In this document: in pieces, positions 34,108 to 43,584 of the stretch
How the letters are laid out: each line of letters starts with the position of its first letter
Numbering within the stretch: the stretch's first letter is position 1
From: Cladophialophora immunda
Lineage: Eukaryota > Ascomycota > Eurotiomycetes > Chaetothyriales > Herpotrichiellaceae
Assembly (NCBI RefSeq): GCF_000835495.1
Contig: NW_015622546.1
Span: 2,420,883-2,484,882 of the forward strand
Direction: 5' to 3'
DNA length: 64,000 bases
Notes under the pieces: generated by a model
Told to the model about the DNA's origin: nothing
Seen by the model: the letters and a program-made list of their open reading frames with translations, nothing else
Database searches by the model: none
Translations under genes and position numbers: made by a program

Positions 34108-35483
34108 TCATCCGAACGGTGTATAATTGCCACGGTATGGCTTCGTTGCTTTTCCTGCCTTTTCATGGTCGAACCGCCATATGCCTTTTGTTCTCTCGGC
34201 ATGGAGCTGCCACCCTGTAGTTGCAGCAAGTCTTTCAAATGTGGGGTCTGATTGAATCGAAGAGAAGAACTTTGGCTCCCACACGGCACCCTCAGCTGAC
34301 TCTTTCTTTCTCATTGCTCTCTGTGCTTCCTCGAGTTTTGTCTTCTCTCTCACCACTTTCTGGATGTCACCTTCTTTCAAGGCGGCAATGACGTGCTTCC
34401 ATGTGTTCCGGGACTCCCAGGGATCCTGGTTGCTGATATCAACCATCTGAAGCGGCGCCGCAGAGGACGGATCCACGACACAAGTCACGACGTCGTTCTC
34501 GTCATTGGCGTTCCGTATAGTGAAATTATCACTCCATTGTCCGCTGGCGAGGTATATGGGGGTTTTGTTTTCGTCTGCCGCTCGATACGTCTTGGCTCTG
34601 AAGTGGTTTCTGGTGCCGGAAAAGAAGCCTTGGCCGGAGAAAGTGATCTCAGAGACAAACCCAGCAGATGAAATGATGTGGCATGTGCCATAAAGCTCAG
34701 GATATAGCTTGCCTGATAGAAATCCTTTCACTTTGCATGGCGGAAATGGTATCAGGTAGTCCTCGTCGTGCCTGTCGAGATGCAAAATAGCGTGACCAGT
34801 TTGCTTGACATTCAGAGAGCCTGTGAAAGTCATCTCTACCCGAGTATACCCGATGCCCTGAAGTCTTTGTTAGATGGTGAAACAATTACGAACAGACGTG
34901 CAAGCTCACCCGAATGCCATGTTGATCGTCCCACATATAGCAAGCTGTGATGGGAGGATGATGACTAGCCAGACATGTGGAGATTGTATACGTCAGGGAC
35001 AACTCTCAGCAGCTCTACAGGACTAGTCTCTTCTCTTACCTAACTTGCTCTGAGATCATCCTCACTGCTGATGCCTCATCGGTCCACTGGCCAAAAAACA
35101 ATTCCCCCAAGAACGCATTCAGTGGTTTCCGCATGCCAACTTTTACATCCTGTCCAATGTAGAATTGCGATTTGAGCGAACATAGAATCCATTCCAGCAC
35201 ACGTAATGCACGGTTTTGAGGATCAGATTCTAGTGTCGGTGCTATGAAGAGCGAAGGGCGTTCTGTCCAGCACGAAGGGAGCTCAACCACCGACAGAGGT
35301 GCTAGGAAGAACGGAGGGGCAGTGATATTGGCGATATCCCCGCGTATCGATCCCAAAAACTAGTAGACATTCGCACACAAATTAGCCTCGTAGAACAGAA
35401 TCGGGTTGAGAGCTTGGGTGGCGGTGACATTCAGGTTCGCCACTTACCGCAATGAAATCTTTGAATGATGACCGATGCTCCAT
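34108..35483 (-). CDS. Oxysterol-binding protein-related protein (KES1/OSH4-like)
   Basis: Short-form ORP of 386 aa that should carry sterol or PI4P between membranes. Exons are 35483-35448, 35359-35040, 34964-34910 and 34857-34108; the phase is kept throughout. The signature EQVSHHPP is formed across the exon 2/3 junction. Other marks are KPLNAFLGELFFGQW, the GRTRV-like GYTRVEMTFTGSL, SEITFSGQGFFSG, PWESRNTWKHVIAALKEGD and the C-terminal RGNYTPFG. The N-terminal lid is short, with no PH or ankyrin domain. It is convergent with the terpene cyclase gene, 170 bp apart. It may be a duplicated ORP recruited to a lipid or terpenoid locus, or only a neighbour. Confidence 0.9.
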
Positions 35484-36410
35484 TTTCGATTCTTGTCGAG
35501 TACATGGGCGGCTAAGAAACTAAGAAACCCGTATTATTCGGAATGTGATGGAATAATATTCAAGTATGTGTGTTTGAGCAAACAGGTAGTTTCTGGGCGA
35601 GCCTGGGGCTACGCGCGAAGTGTTGATCCTTGTTAGCAGGAGCAGGCCCGGTTGCTGTTCGGAATCACAGGTTCTCTGTGCCACCCGAAGAAAAATGGCA
35701 AATGCTTCAATGTCTGACAAAACATTAACAGATTGAGATAGGAGCATGGCCTTTTGGTCGCACGAAAGAGCTGTGGAGGGCCCATGTCGTGTTTCAACGA
35801 AATTGGTTGGCTCAGATGGTGAACATCTCTGATATCTGTAAAACTCCTGACCACTCTGGAGGGTGCGTTACTGAACGATGAGTCCAGAGGACCGTGCTCA
35901 TGCCCAATGCTATGCATCATCCATGATCTGTCGGCACATGGGGGCCGTTCGTTGTTGGACATATTTTAGAGGCGGTTATCTCGAAAGGGTCCAAAGTTTC
36001 TCCGAGCAATGTACAATTTCCAACCTCACCGGTTAGCTTTGTGTCACCCAGCATGAAATGTTTGTGTAAGGTGTTGAGGCGAACGAGTTCGGAACGTATA
36101 CGGGCACCAAATCTTGGCGACTACGTACCGTATTCATTATCTGACGCAGGTACTCACCTGGCGCACGAATGTACCGAATATTCGCACTTGTTCACGCGCC
36201 TGTTGCCCAACTCCCAGAGGTCGAGACGGCGAGATATTTTGTAAACAGAGAGTTGCGCCAATCCCGAGCCTCTTTGTTTATATAGATTCCGTACGGAATT
36301 TCTGTGAGAGTGCTACTCGCCTCCCTCACCCCGTGACACTATACTAGGCGACTTGCTCTTCGACCGGCGATGGTGCACAGTCATCCTGCTCATTTTCGAT
36401 AACTAGTGGC
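35484..36410. other. Intergenic, no gene seen
   Basis: Promoter side of the ORP gene and further DNA with short frames only. Nothing recognisable before the mariner relic. Confidence 0.45.
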
Positions 36411-36771
36411 GGTAAAGCCATTGATTCACGGCTGGTTACGTCTTCATCCCGACTTGATACTGATGTGGGATGACGCTCCTTCACACGCCTCCAAGGCTAC
36501 AAGCGACGGATTCAAAGAGCGAGGCGTACATTCGATGTATCAACCAGCATATTCGCCAGATATCAATCCAATTGAGACGGTATGAATGGAGATGAAGGAC
36601 TGGCTACAACTCCATTACCCACAGCCAACAACATCATATGATCAACTCCGTGAGCGAGTTATACGAGCCTGGGATGCTACAGGACAGGATTTGCTCAAGC
36701 AACTCATCAATGAGATGCCAAAGCATTGTCAAGACGTGATATACGCCAACGGAATGCATACCAAATGGTAA
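36411..36771 (+). mobile_element. Tc1/mariner-type transposase relic (3' end)
   Basis: One frame encodes LIHGWLRLHPDLILMWDDAPSH, then QPAYSPDINPIE, the second and third acidic sites of the DDE catalytic core. It then reads TV, TGA (36583-36585), MEMKDWLQLHYP and ends HTKW at a stop near 36771. The stop stands where mariner proteins have Trp (PDxNPIExxW), so a single TGG-to-TGA change explains it. The N-terminal DNA-binding half is missing. The element is dead. Confidence 0.7.
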
Positions 36772-37567
36772 TGTCTATCTATATTATATACAGCTTAGCT
36801 TATACGCCCACTTGGCGGCCAAATAACGAACATTACCCAAGAGAAGTGTACGTTCCGTAAAACTTACCTGGCTGATCCTAGTCCCCGTGCGGGCTGGCCC
36901 GGATATGGGCACGATTGACCAGTTGCTCAGACTAATTGAACACCGTGATCAGTCACGTGACGGACAGGCTCAGGTCATGCTCAGGTCCAAAGATGGAAGT
37001 GGAAAGTAATCGTGTCGAGATTTCAATGTCGAATTGGCTGTTTCTGAGAACAAAATCTCTACCACACAAAGAAGCTTAGCGCACCAGAATCTATTTTCAA
37101 TAGTGCCCTACCCAACTTTGGGATCCTTCCCTTCCGTGGAGAACATTTAGATCAGCTAATGACTGAGGTAGAAGAGACGGCGGCTGGAGCGGACGCTGCA
37201 TGAGAGGGAATTTCGTACTCCGCGGGCCGGAACCCTGAATGGACTCAATTTTGTACTCGGTGGGAGGGTAAAGGTCAAGGGGGAATTCGGCCAAAGGCCG
37301 ATTACAAGGAGCGAGAAGACGCTCCGCCGGGTGTTGTCAAGCCTGGATCGTGATTTAGGAAGACAATGTGTAGGAGAACTGAAGAGTGAGTCAGGAGCAA
37401 GGACTTTTTTAAAGAGGGACAGTCTGAGTTAGTTTACACATGAGCTCCGAGTAGTTGCTACTTTGTTTGAATCGCCGCCACAGAAAGGAAGATCAAGATG
37501 GAGCCGGGCAAAGTCACGCATCCCTGTTCAGCCCGTACCTTCTCAGCCACTGTGAGACGATCTGACC
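36772..37567. other. Intergenic, no gene seen
   Basis: Only short frames between the mariner relic and the HET-type gene end. No terminal inverted repeat of the mariner relic was recognised. Confidence 0.4.
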
Positions 37568-39290
37568 TCAACCCACACACCACTTCTGCTGTGATGATGT
37601 AAATGACGCACTGCGACTTTTTTCCAGTAAGCCAGGTCTACGTGTTGGATGTGGTGCGAGAGCCCCGATTCTGAGAAGGTAACGAGCGAAGATGATATCG
37701 TCCTCGCGACTCGTCACACTTACCAATACTGCCATTGTGTAGTGTCCAGGGTTCAGCCTGTAGTTGAAGACGACAGCGCATTGGTCATGTTCGAAGTCAA
37801 CAAGTTCAAGCTCTTGGATCCCGGATGTTATAATCGCATAACAGTCAACCTCATCTTCAAGGTACAATTGACCGTCCGGTGCAGTTTGCATCTCAATCAG
37901 GCTGACAAACACTCCCGCGGCTTGAAGTTGCAGTCCACGCTCAGTACGGAGGGCTGGGACCCTCGTTATATGATATTCCCTGATAAATTGCCCCAGACCA
38001 GAGTTCAGCAACGATCTCGGCATCCAACGCAAACCATCCTTGATCATCCGAGGAGCGCGAACGAAGAACAAGCCTCTAGGAACCGATTCCCAGATGCGGA
38101 CAAGCACCTCCATTCGTTCAGGGCCTATAGCGTGTTGTACTTTTCCGACGTCCAGGCCGAGGATGATGGCCAGGCAAATTGCCTCGTCTTCGATCCAGCT
38201 GGTGGAGCGTTCTGAGAGGGCCACAAAGGTTTCTGCAAGCTCGATATGGCTTGGTGTGCGCCGTCCATCTGCACTGGTAAGACTATCCAGCACGAGCCCA
38301 CGCAAAGTTATGTAGAAGGAGCTTCCTTCTAGAAACAACGGATCAAAGCCGATGAGCCAAAAGCGGCAAGGCCCACTATGGCAGACGACCCTTTTCATCA
38401 TTTCGACAAGTCGCGCCTCAGAAGAATTGAGACGGGTCTCTGCTAGCCGATCCAGTGAGATGGCAGACTGGCCTTCAAAAGGAGTACTCTGCTTTGGAAA
38501 TACCCACCTACTGAGGCGGTCTCGTAGCCGGGATCGGGTCCCTCGATGTCTCCAGACTTGAAGATCTTTTCCGAGCGGGATATCCTGATCCTGGTCCTGG
38601 TATAGAGTATGTTGCGCCGGATACTTAATGGGGTCTGGATCGCAGATACTTTCTGGGTCAGTACAGGTGACTGCTGCCTCCCACCGAGGCAGCAACTCAT
38701 TGGTGTTACGCTCCCATGCCCCGATGACCGTGCCGCTAGAAGAATCGCCCTCTGTCCCTGGCTCGAACTTAATTTCTGGCTTAGCCGAAGCCATCACTCG
38801 GAGTAAAGATCTGCTCAACCTTGCATTTGGACCAGTGCAGTCGTTGACTAATCGGAGACTAACAGTGGAAGGTCGCAGCGAGAGAGATGTATAGTAAAGC
38901 GTCATTATATCATCTCCTGCGACAGCGCGGTCCTGGAGCTGGAAGAGTATCCGATGCGCCAAAATAGCCTTTTGCCAGATCCACAGACGTCGTGCGCAAA
39001 CCGATGCTCTGATCGCCAGCAATATCTCTTCAGGGGGTGCTGTGGAATCAATCAGCTGCAAAGAAGAATCAAGTACCAAGACTCTCTCGGCTCGTGCGTA
39101 TACATCTCTCATCGTTCCATAGCAAGCCTTCTTGTGGTGGGCTCACGAGGGACGCAGATGGTGTCGATCCAGAAAGGTATACCAGCAGACATGTGAGGGG
39201 TACAGCGAATTCGCCATCTTTTGGATTCTCTCCAGTGGAGTCGACTCTCTTCTTTGCGGGTCTTGGCAAACCAGTCAACTATGTGTAGGA
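37568..39290 (-). pseudogene. HET-type (heterokaryon incompatibility) gene with frameshift
   Basis: A frame open from 39112 to 37568 encodes 514 aa starting MRDVYARAERVLVLDSSL and then RRLWIWQKAILAHRILFQL, the second half of a HET domain. The first half, GIPFWIDTICVPREP, lies directly upstream (about 39130-39190) in another frame and runs into TGA within ERMRDV. One missing base near 39113 separates them. A further frame change near 39190-39210 is likely. No intron with proper ends can bridge the conserved stretch. It is either an inactivated allele or a sequence error. The long C-terminal part has features usual for large HET proteins (ARLVEMMKRVV, GLRWMPRSLL). The 5' end is unresolved. Confidence 0.6.
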
Positions 39291-40233
39291 TGTCGCTGAC
39301 GGCGTCATAGGGAGACGCTACCGTATCAGTTAATGAAGTCGCGATGGACTCCGTGGTGCGTCGGTAACCCTGTAGGACGTGAAATTAACTTACTTTTGGT
39401 TCTCGTCGGTGGATGGCGGAATTGACTGGCAACATCTTGAAGGCCGAGGACGCGGGGAGAAGCGTACAGCATCGATCCGGGGCGAGCCGTCCATACCAGG
39501 GCACGACACCTCTATCTTTCTGGGGTTTACTTAGATTTGCACCGGGACAAAGCATCAGAGAATAAAATAATAGCAGTGCCTGAGTGAGTAAGCGAGGAAT
39601 TGAGGATTATATACACAGCGATTACCCAACAGGATTGATTCCACTATCGTGTGGTTACAGTGTTCAGCGTGTCAACCTGAGCAAACGATTCATCTTAATC
39701 TCAATGTTACCTACCGAAAAATTTCCTGGATGGGCTTCTCAAGGCCTATAGCGGCTCAAGAGAGAAAAGGTGCCCAAGCCGGAGAAACAGGCGAGTAAAC
39801 CCCCCCCCCCCCCCCTCTCCCGCGGGTCCATCGCTTCTGAATGAAATTGTCTTTGCCTGTCACAAAAGTCACGACAACACGAACCACGCATTGAGAAAAC
39901 GAACATACCACATTTCCTCACAGCGGCTGCCCTTCCAGCCGAAGCTCTCACCAATCCCCGCCCCGACCCACACAACCTCGTGTCCAAAACTACTCTAGAG
40001 GATGTGTAACCTGTTTGTGCCCATTCTTGCATGGAGCGCAAATTCGCGCAAAAATGCGGAGAATTCTTCACACGAGAACGTCTGAACGTGACAATGGATT
40101 TGAAACAACTTTCTACCCTCTTCATGATATCTACATCGAATCTCCTCGTACGAAAATACTAAAATCTAAACACACCATCCCTCTTGCTCGGATGTCGCCG
40201 AGTGAAACTTTGAGAATTAAAGTCTAACGCAAG
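39291..40233. other. 5' region of HET-type gene; poly-C tract
   Basis: Minus-strand 39400-39500 has an open piece with YASPRVLGLQDVASQF that may be an upstream exon of the HET-type gene, but I could not complete the model. A run of 16 C lies at 39800-39815. Confidence 0.35.
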
Positions 40234-41251
40234 ATGAAGACCCTGCTCTTACACGCACTTGCATGGCTCGTTCAGCACACATCCGCTCAACAGAGCATCT
40301 CGCAACAGCTCTCCTCCATCCAATCGCTCTGCCCCAGCATCAGCTTCACGGGTTGCAGCTATCTACTGAATCAAGACAACATCTGCAATGCACTCCCGGC
40401 CACAGCTACTTCCCAATTAATCACCTGCTATTGTACACAAGATGTGTTTGATTCCTTCACAGAGTACGTCGACCGCAACCCCCCTCCCCTCCCCCCCCAA
40501 AACACATTCTGGTGCATGACTGTTCATCATTGGCTTCTTCCACAGCTGTGAAAGCGAAATCCGTGAATGCGGCCGAACCGACGACGAGGACAGCTACTAC
40601 GAGGCATTGAAGACAGCATGGCTTTCCGCTTGCAGCCCATACCTCTCATTCACCGCCACCACCCCCATTCTGTCCACCTACACGCCGTATCCTGGTCAAT
40701 TATACTGCAACAGCGTCAATTCTGCCTGTGCCCGCTGGGAGATCTCAACGAAATCTTGCGACACGAACTACCCAACGCCAGCTCAATCCACGTCGTGCGC
40801 CTGCCAGGCCAGCATTCTGAGCTTGGCGAGTGCATGTCAGATCGGTGGGGCATTGTGCGTCGGTACGCCCGTGACGTCCAGCACACTCTGGTCAAATATC
40901 GTTTGCAGCGCCATTACCGCCCCCATAGTAAGTCAGAACGATCTCACCCTAGGGTTCGGTGCTCGACTTGCTCACCGGCTATCGCAGACCGACTTCTCCC
41001 CGTTGGCGGTGTCTTCAACGAGTGTCGCCTCTTCCACGAGCGCTGTCGTTACATCAACAGGAGGGAGCAGTTTTAGTGAAACAACTCCGCCAAATACACC
41101 ACCGCCTCCTACGACTACTACTGCTACTGCCACTGCCAATTCTCCCGTTTCAGCTACTCATACCATTTCGTCCGCCATCAAAGGGAAGCTTGTTTTGTCT
41201 GCTTTCACCGTTATTGGGATCAGTCTTTCACTAGCTTACTACTTCACATAA
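40234..41251 (+). CDS. Secreted, Cys-rich, Ser/Thr-rich protein, probably GPI- or membrane-anchored
   Basis: Protein of 311 aa. Exons are 40234-40463 and 40546-41251; the 82 bp intron splits an Asp codon. The first 18 residues (MKTLLLHALAWLVQHTSA) look like a signal peptide. The mature part has many cysteines (SLCPSISFTGCSYL, ITCYCTQD, CESEIRECG, TSCACQASI, LASACQIGGALC), giving a small CFEM-like or similar extracellular fold that I cannot name. A Ser/Thr/Pro-rich stalk and a C-terminal hydrophobic tail (KLVLSAFTVIGISLSLAYY) follow. A perfect GTAAGT...CAG stretch of 60 bases (40928-40987) is in frame and open; spliced, the protein would be 291 aa. It may be a cell-surface protein or effector-like. 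Confidence 0.75.
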
Positions 41252-41358
41252 GATACGCAGTCCTGAGGAATCACATCTTGCCAATCTGAAATTTAAATTT
41301 CTCAGTCCCTGCAACGTGATAAGGATCACCGAAGAGAGAGCAAGGTCAAACCCCTCTT

Positions 41359-41642
41359 TCTCGTATTTCCAATGCCAAGTGTGCAAGAACACGAGAAAAT
41401 CCTGGCAAGCTCGCAACGCACAGACACTAAATCTGTATTTGGGCATGTCAGCTGGACAATGCGGCTGAACAATGCGTCTCCTCTGTCTCGTATTTCCCAT
41501 GCCAAATGTTCAAGAACACGAGAAAATCCTGGCCAGCTCGCAACGCACAGACACCGAATATGTGTTTAGGTATGCTGAATAATGCGTCTCTTCTGTCTCG
41601 TATTTCCCACCCAAGTGTGCAAGAACACGAGTAAAGGCTGGT
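41359..41642 (+). repeat. Three-copy tandem direct repeat
   Basis: Units start with TCTCGTATTTCC at 41359, 41486 and 41596. They share the core CAAGAACACGAG; copies 1 and 2 also share CTCGCAACGCACAGACAC. Spacings are 127 and 110 bases, and the third copy is cut short after about 45 bases. It lies between the surface-protein gene and the DUF3433 gene, so it may sit in the latter's promoter. Confidence 0.8.
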
Positions 41643-41766
41643 AAAGGACATCGCGCCCGAGGGTATTCCCGAGCCAAGCGGGCCCGAGATAAGCTCTCTC
41701 ACGGACGTGGATTAGCATTTTGCTCGACTTTTCAGCCTCAGCCTTCTCTTCTGGCTCCGAACACAA

Positions 41767-43584
41767 TTGTTTGAAGCCACATCCTTTTCACATGGACTGA
41801 AATGTGCAAGATCAATAATGGCAGGTTGGATCCCTCTCGTCTTGACGTATTACCTGCTGTGCCCGTTGATCGTATTCAACATGGGCTTGATCGGTTCCAT
41901 CGCCGCTCTGACCGTCATCTCCAAGCATCACCACGGCTTCGTCGACGTGCAGGACTCCTCGACCGCATCGCTCAGCTCGCTGCAGGACTTCACCGACCTT
42001 AAACACTGGGCTGAGCACCTCTACTGGACGACACTCCCCACATTCGTCGTGGCCATCTTCGCTGCATGGTTTGTCGCGACCATCGCGGCTGTCTGCGAGA
42101 GGCAGCCGTACGCGGAGCTAGCCAAAGAGGGCGGGGCGAGTGGCAGTCGCAGTATTCTGCTGGACTACCACAGCATGCTGCTCCCACTGCTTGGGGCCGT
42201 CAAGAACCAGCACTTGACCTTGGGTATCTTCCTTTTTGGCTCGATCCTCGCGAACTTGTCGCTCACTTCTTTGACATCATCGCTGTTTTCAGTCGGAACT
42301 TCAATCCGCACGAGCCAGGAGGATATGCTGATCGGTGCCGCCTTCAACGACACTGGTGTGGATAGTCGATCCAACCTGAAAGCCGCCTTCGACATTGTCT
42401 CGGCGGCTTTGGTGTACAACGCGAGCTTCCCGCCCTGGACGTCCGCTGATTATGCCTTCCCCAATTTCACGTTGGCGAACTTCTCTCCCCAAGGATACGC
42501 TTCTGCGACAAATATCACGACCAACCTCACTGCATATTCCGCTGAAGCATGTTGCGTGGTAGCCCAGATTCAAGGAGGCGTATCGGACTCTGGGGATTTC
42601 GCGTTCACCACGGTCGATCGAGGTTGCAATGTGACTGGAAGCGTTCCACTGGCCGTGGGTGCATCGATCTACTACCAGTCGTTCGCAGTCTTGGACTGCC
42701 CCCTAACCGCTGGTTGGAGCCGAATGGTTTTGTTCACCGCCATCACTCAAGATGGCGACGCTTCGCTCGTGTCAGACGTCAACGTCATATCCTGCATACC
42801 GACGTATCACCAGACTGCAGGGAATCTGTCCGTCAGTATCGGCCCAACCAGCAGCGTCTGGAACAGCTCTTTCGCGCCCAACTCGTCGCCAGACTTCACC
42901 TTCCAGCCCACAGCGTGGCAGGTATATGAAAATGGCCTGCACCTATCAGATTACTTTGACCCAACGGCCACCGTCTCGGCGTCGCTCTTCGCTCTGCTGA
43001 TCGTGAGCTACTCTCAACTGCTCTCGGGGACAACGGAATTGCAAACTTCAGCACTCGTGCAAGCCTCCGAGCAAGTGTTTCGCAGTACCTTTGCCGCTAC
43101 TTCTCACTTGTTCTTCCTGCAGCCACTGGCAGAACCGGTTTCCCGCACAGGAGCGCTCTCCATGTCAACGCGGCGGCTCTTCGTCGTCTCCCCCATCGCG
43201 TGGATCATGGTCGGTGTATTGGTCTTTCTCTGCATTATCTCCTTCTCAGCGCTGTTCTATACGCACAGCAACGACTCCATCCTAACGGAAGAACCATGCG
43301 GCATTATCAGCTTTGCGAAAATAGTCTCTGGCGGAGCATGCGAGGATTTTGCTAGAGGATACCTCGCCAACGCTGTGAACAACAATGAAACGTTTGAGGA
43401 GTTCGTGCATGCCCAGAACATCAAAGGGAGGATGTTTCGGGGTGTGGCGAATGGGACGGTGGTGATTCGGGAGATAGGGCCGAACGGTCAAGTGATGATG
43501 CCTCCTCAGAATCAGGATCCACCTGGGCATGCGGCAACCAACGCGCCAGGCAACATACAAGGCAACGCAGCAGGTAATGCGTAG
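41767..43584 (+). CDS. DUF3433-type fungal membrane protein, half-length
   Basis: Single-exon protein of 605 aa (or 588 aa from MAGWIP at 41818). The N-terminal part has WIPLVLTYYLLCPLIVFNM and a second helix pair ending YWTTLPTFVVAIFAAWFVATIAAV, then ERQPYAELAK and ILLDYHSMLLPLLGAVKN, the pattern of DUF3433 proteins. A long loop with many N-glycosylation sites (NASF, NFTL, NITTNLT, NLSV, NSSF) is probably extracellular. It is followed by LFALLIVSYSQLL, a late helix IAWIMVGVLVFLCIISFSALFY and a cytosolic tail. Many relatives are about twice this length with two such units, so this may be a one-unit form or a 5'-truncated copy. Function is unknown. Confidence 0.75.
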   Translation: MFEATSFSHGLKCARSIMAGWIPLVLTYYLLCPLIVFNMGLIGSIAALTVISKHHHGFVDVQDSSTASLSSLQDFTDLKHWAEHLYWTTLPTFVVAIFAAWFVATIAAVCERQPYAELAKEGGASGSRSILLDYHSMLLPLLGAVKNQHLTLGIFLFGSILANLSLTSLTSSLFSVGTSIRTSQEDMLIGAAFNDTGVDSRSNLKAAFDIVSAALVYNASFPPWTSADYAFPNFTLANFSPQGYASATNITTNLTAYSAEACCVVAQIQGGVSDSGDFAFTTVDRGCNVTGSVPLAVGASIYYQSFAVLDCPLTAGWSRMVLFTAITQDGDASLVSDVNVISCIPTYHQTAGNLSVSIGPTSSVWNSSFAPNSSPDFTFQPTAWQVYENGLHLSDYFDPTATVSASLFALLIVSYSQLLSGTTELQTSALVQASEQVFRSTFAATSHLFFLQPLAEPVSRTGALSMSTRRLFVVSPIAWIMVGVLVFLCIISFSALFYTHSNDSILTEEPCGIISFAKIVSGGACEDFARGYLANAVNNNETFEEFVHAQNIKGRMFRGVANGTVVIREIGPNGQVMMPPQNQDPPGHAATNAPGNIQGNAAGNA

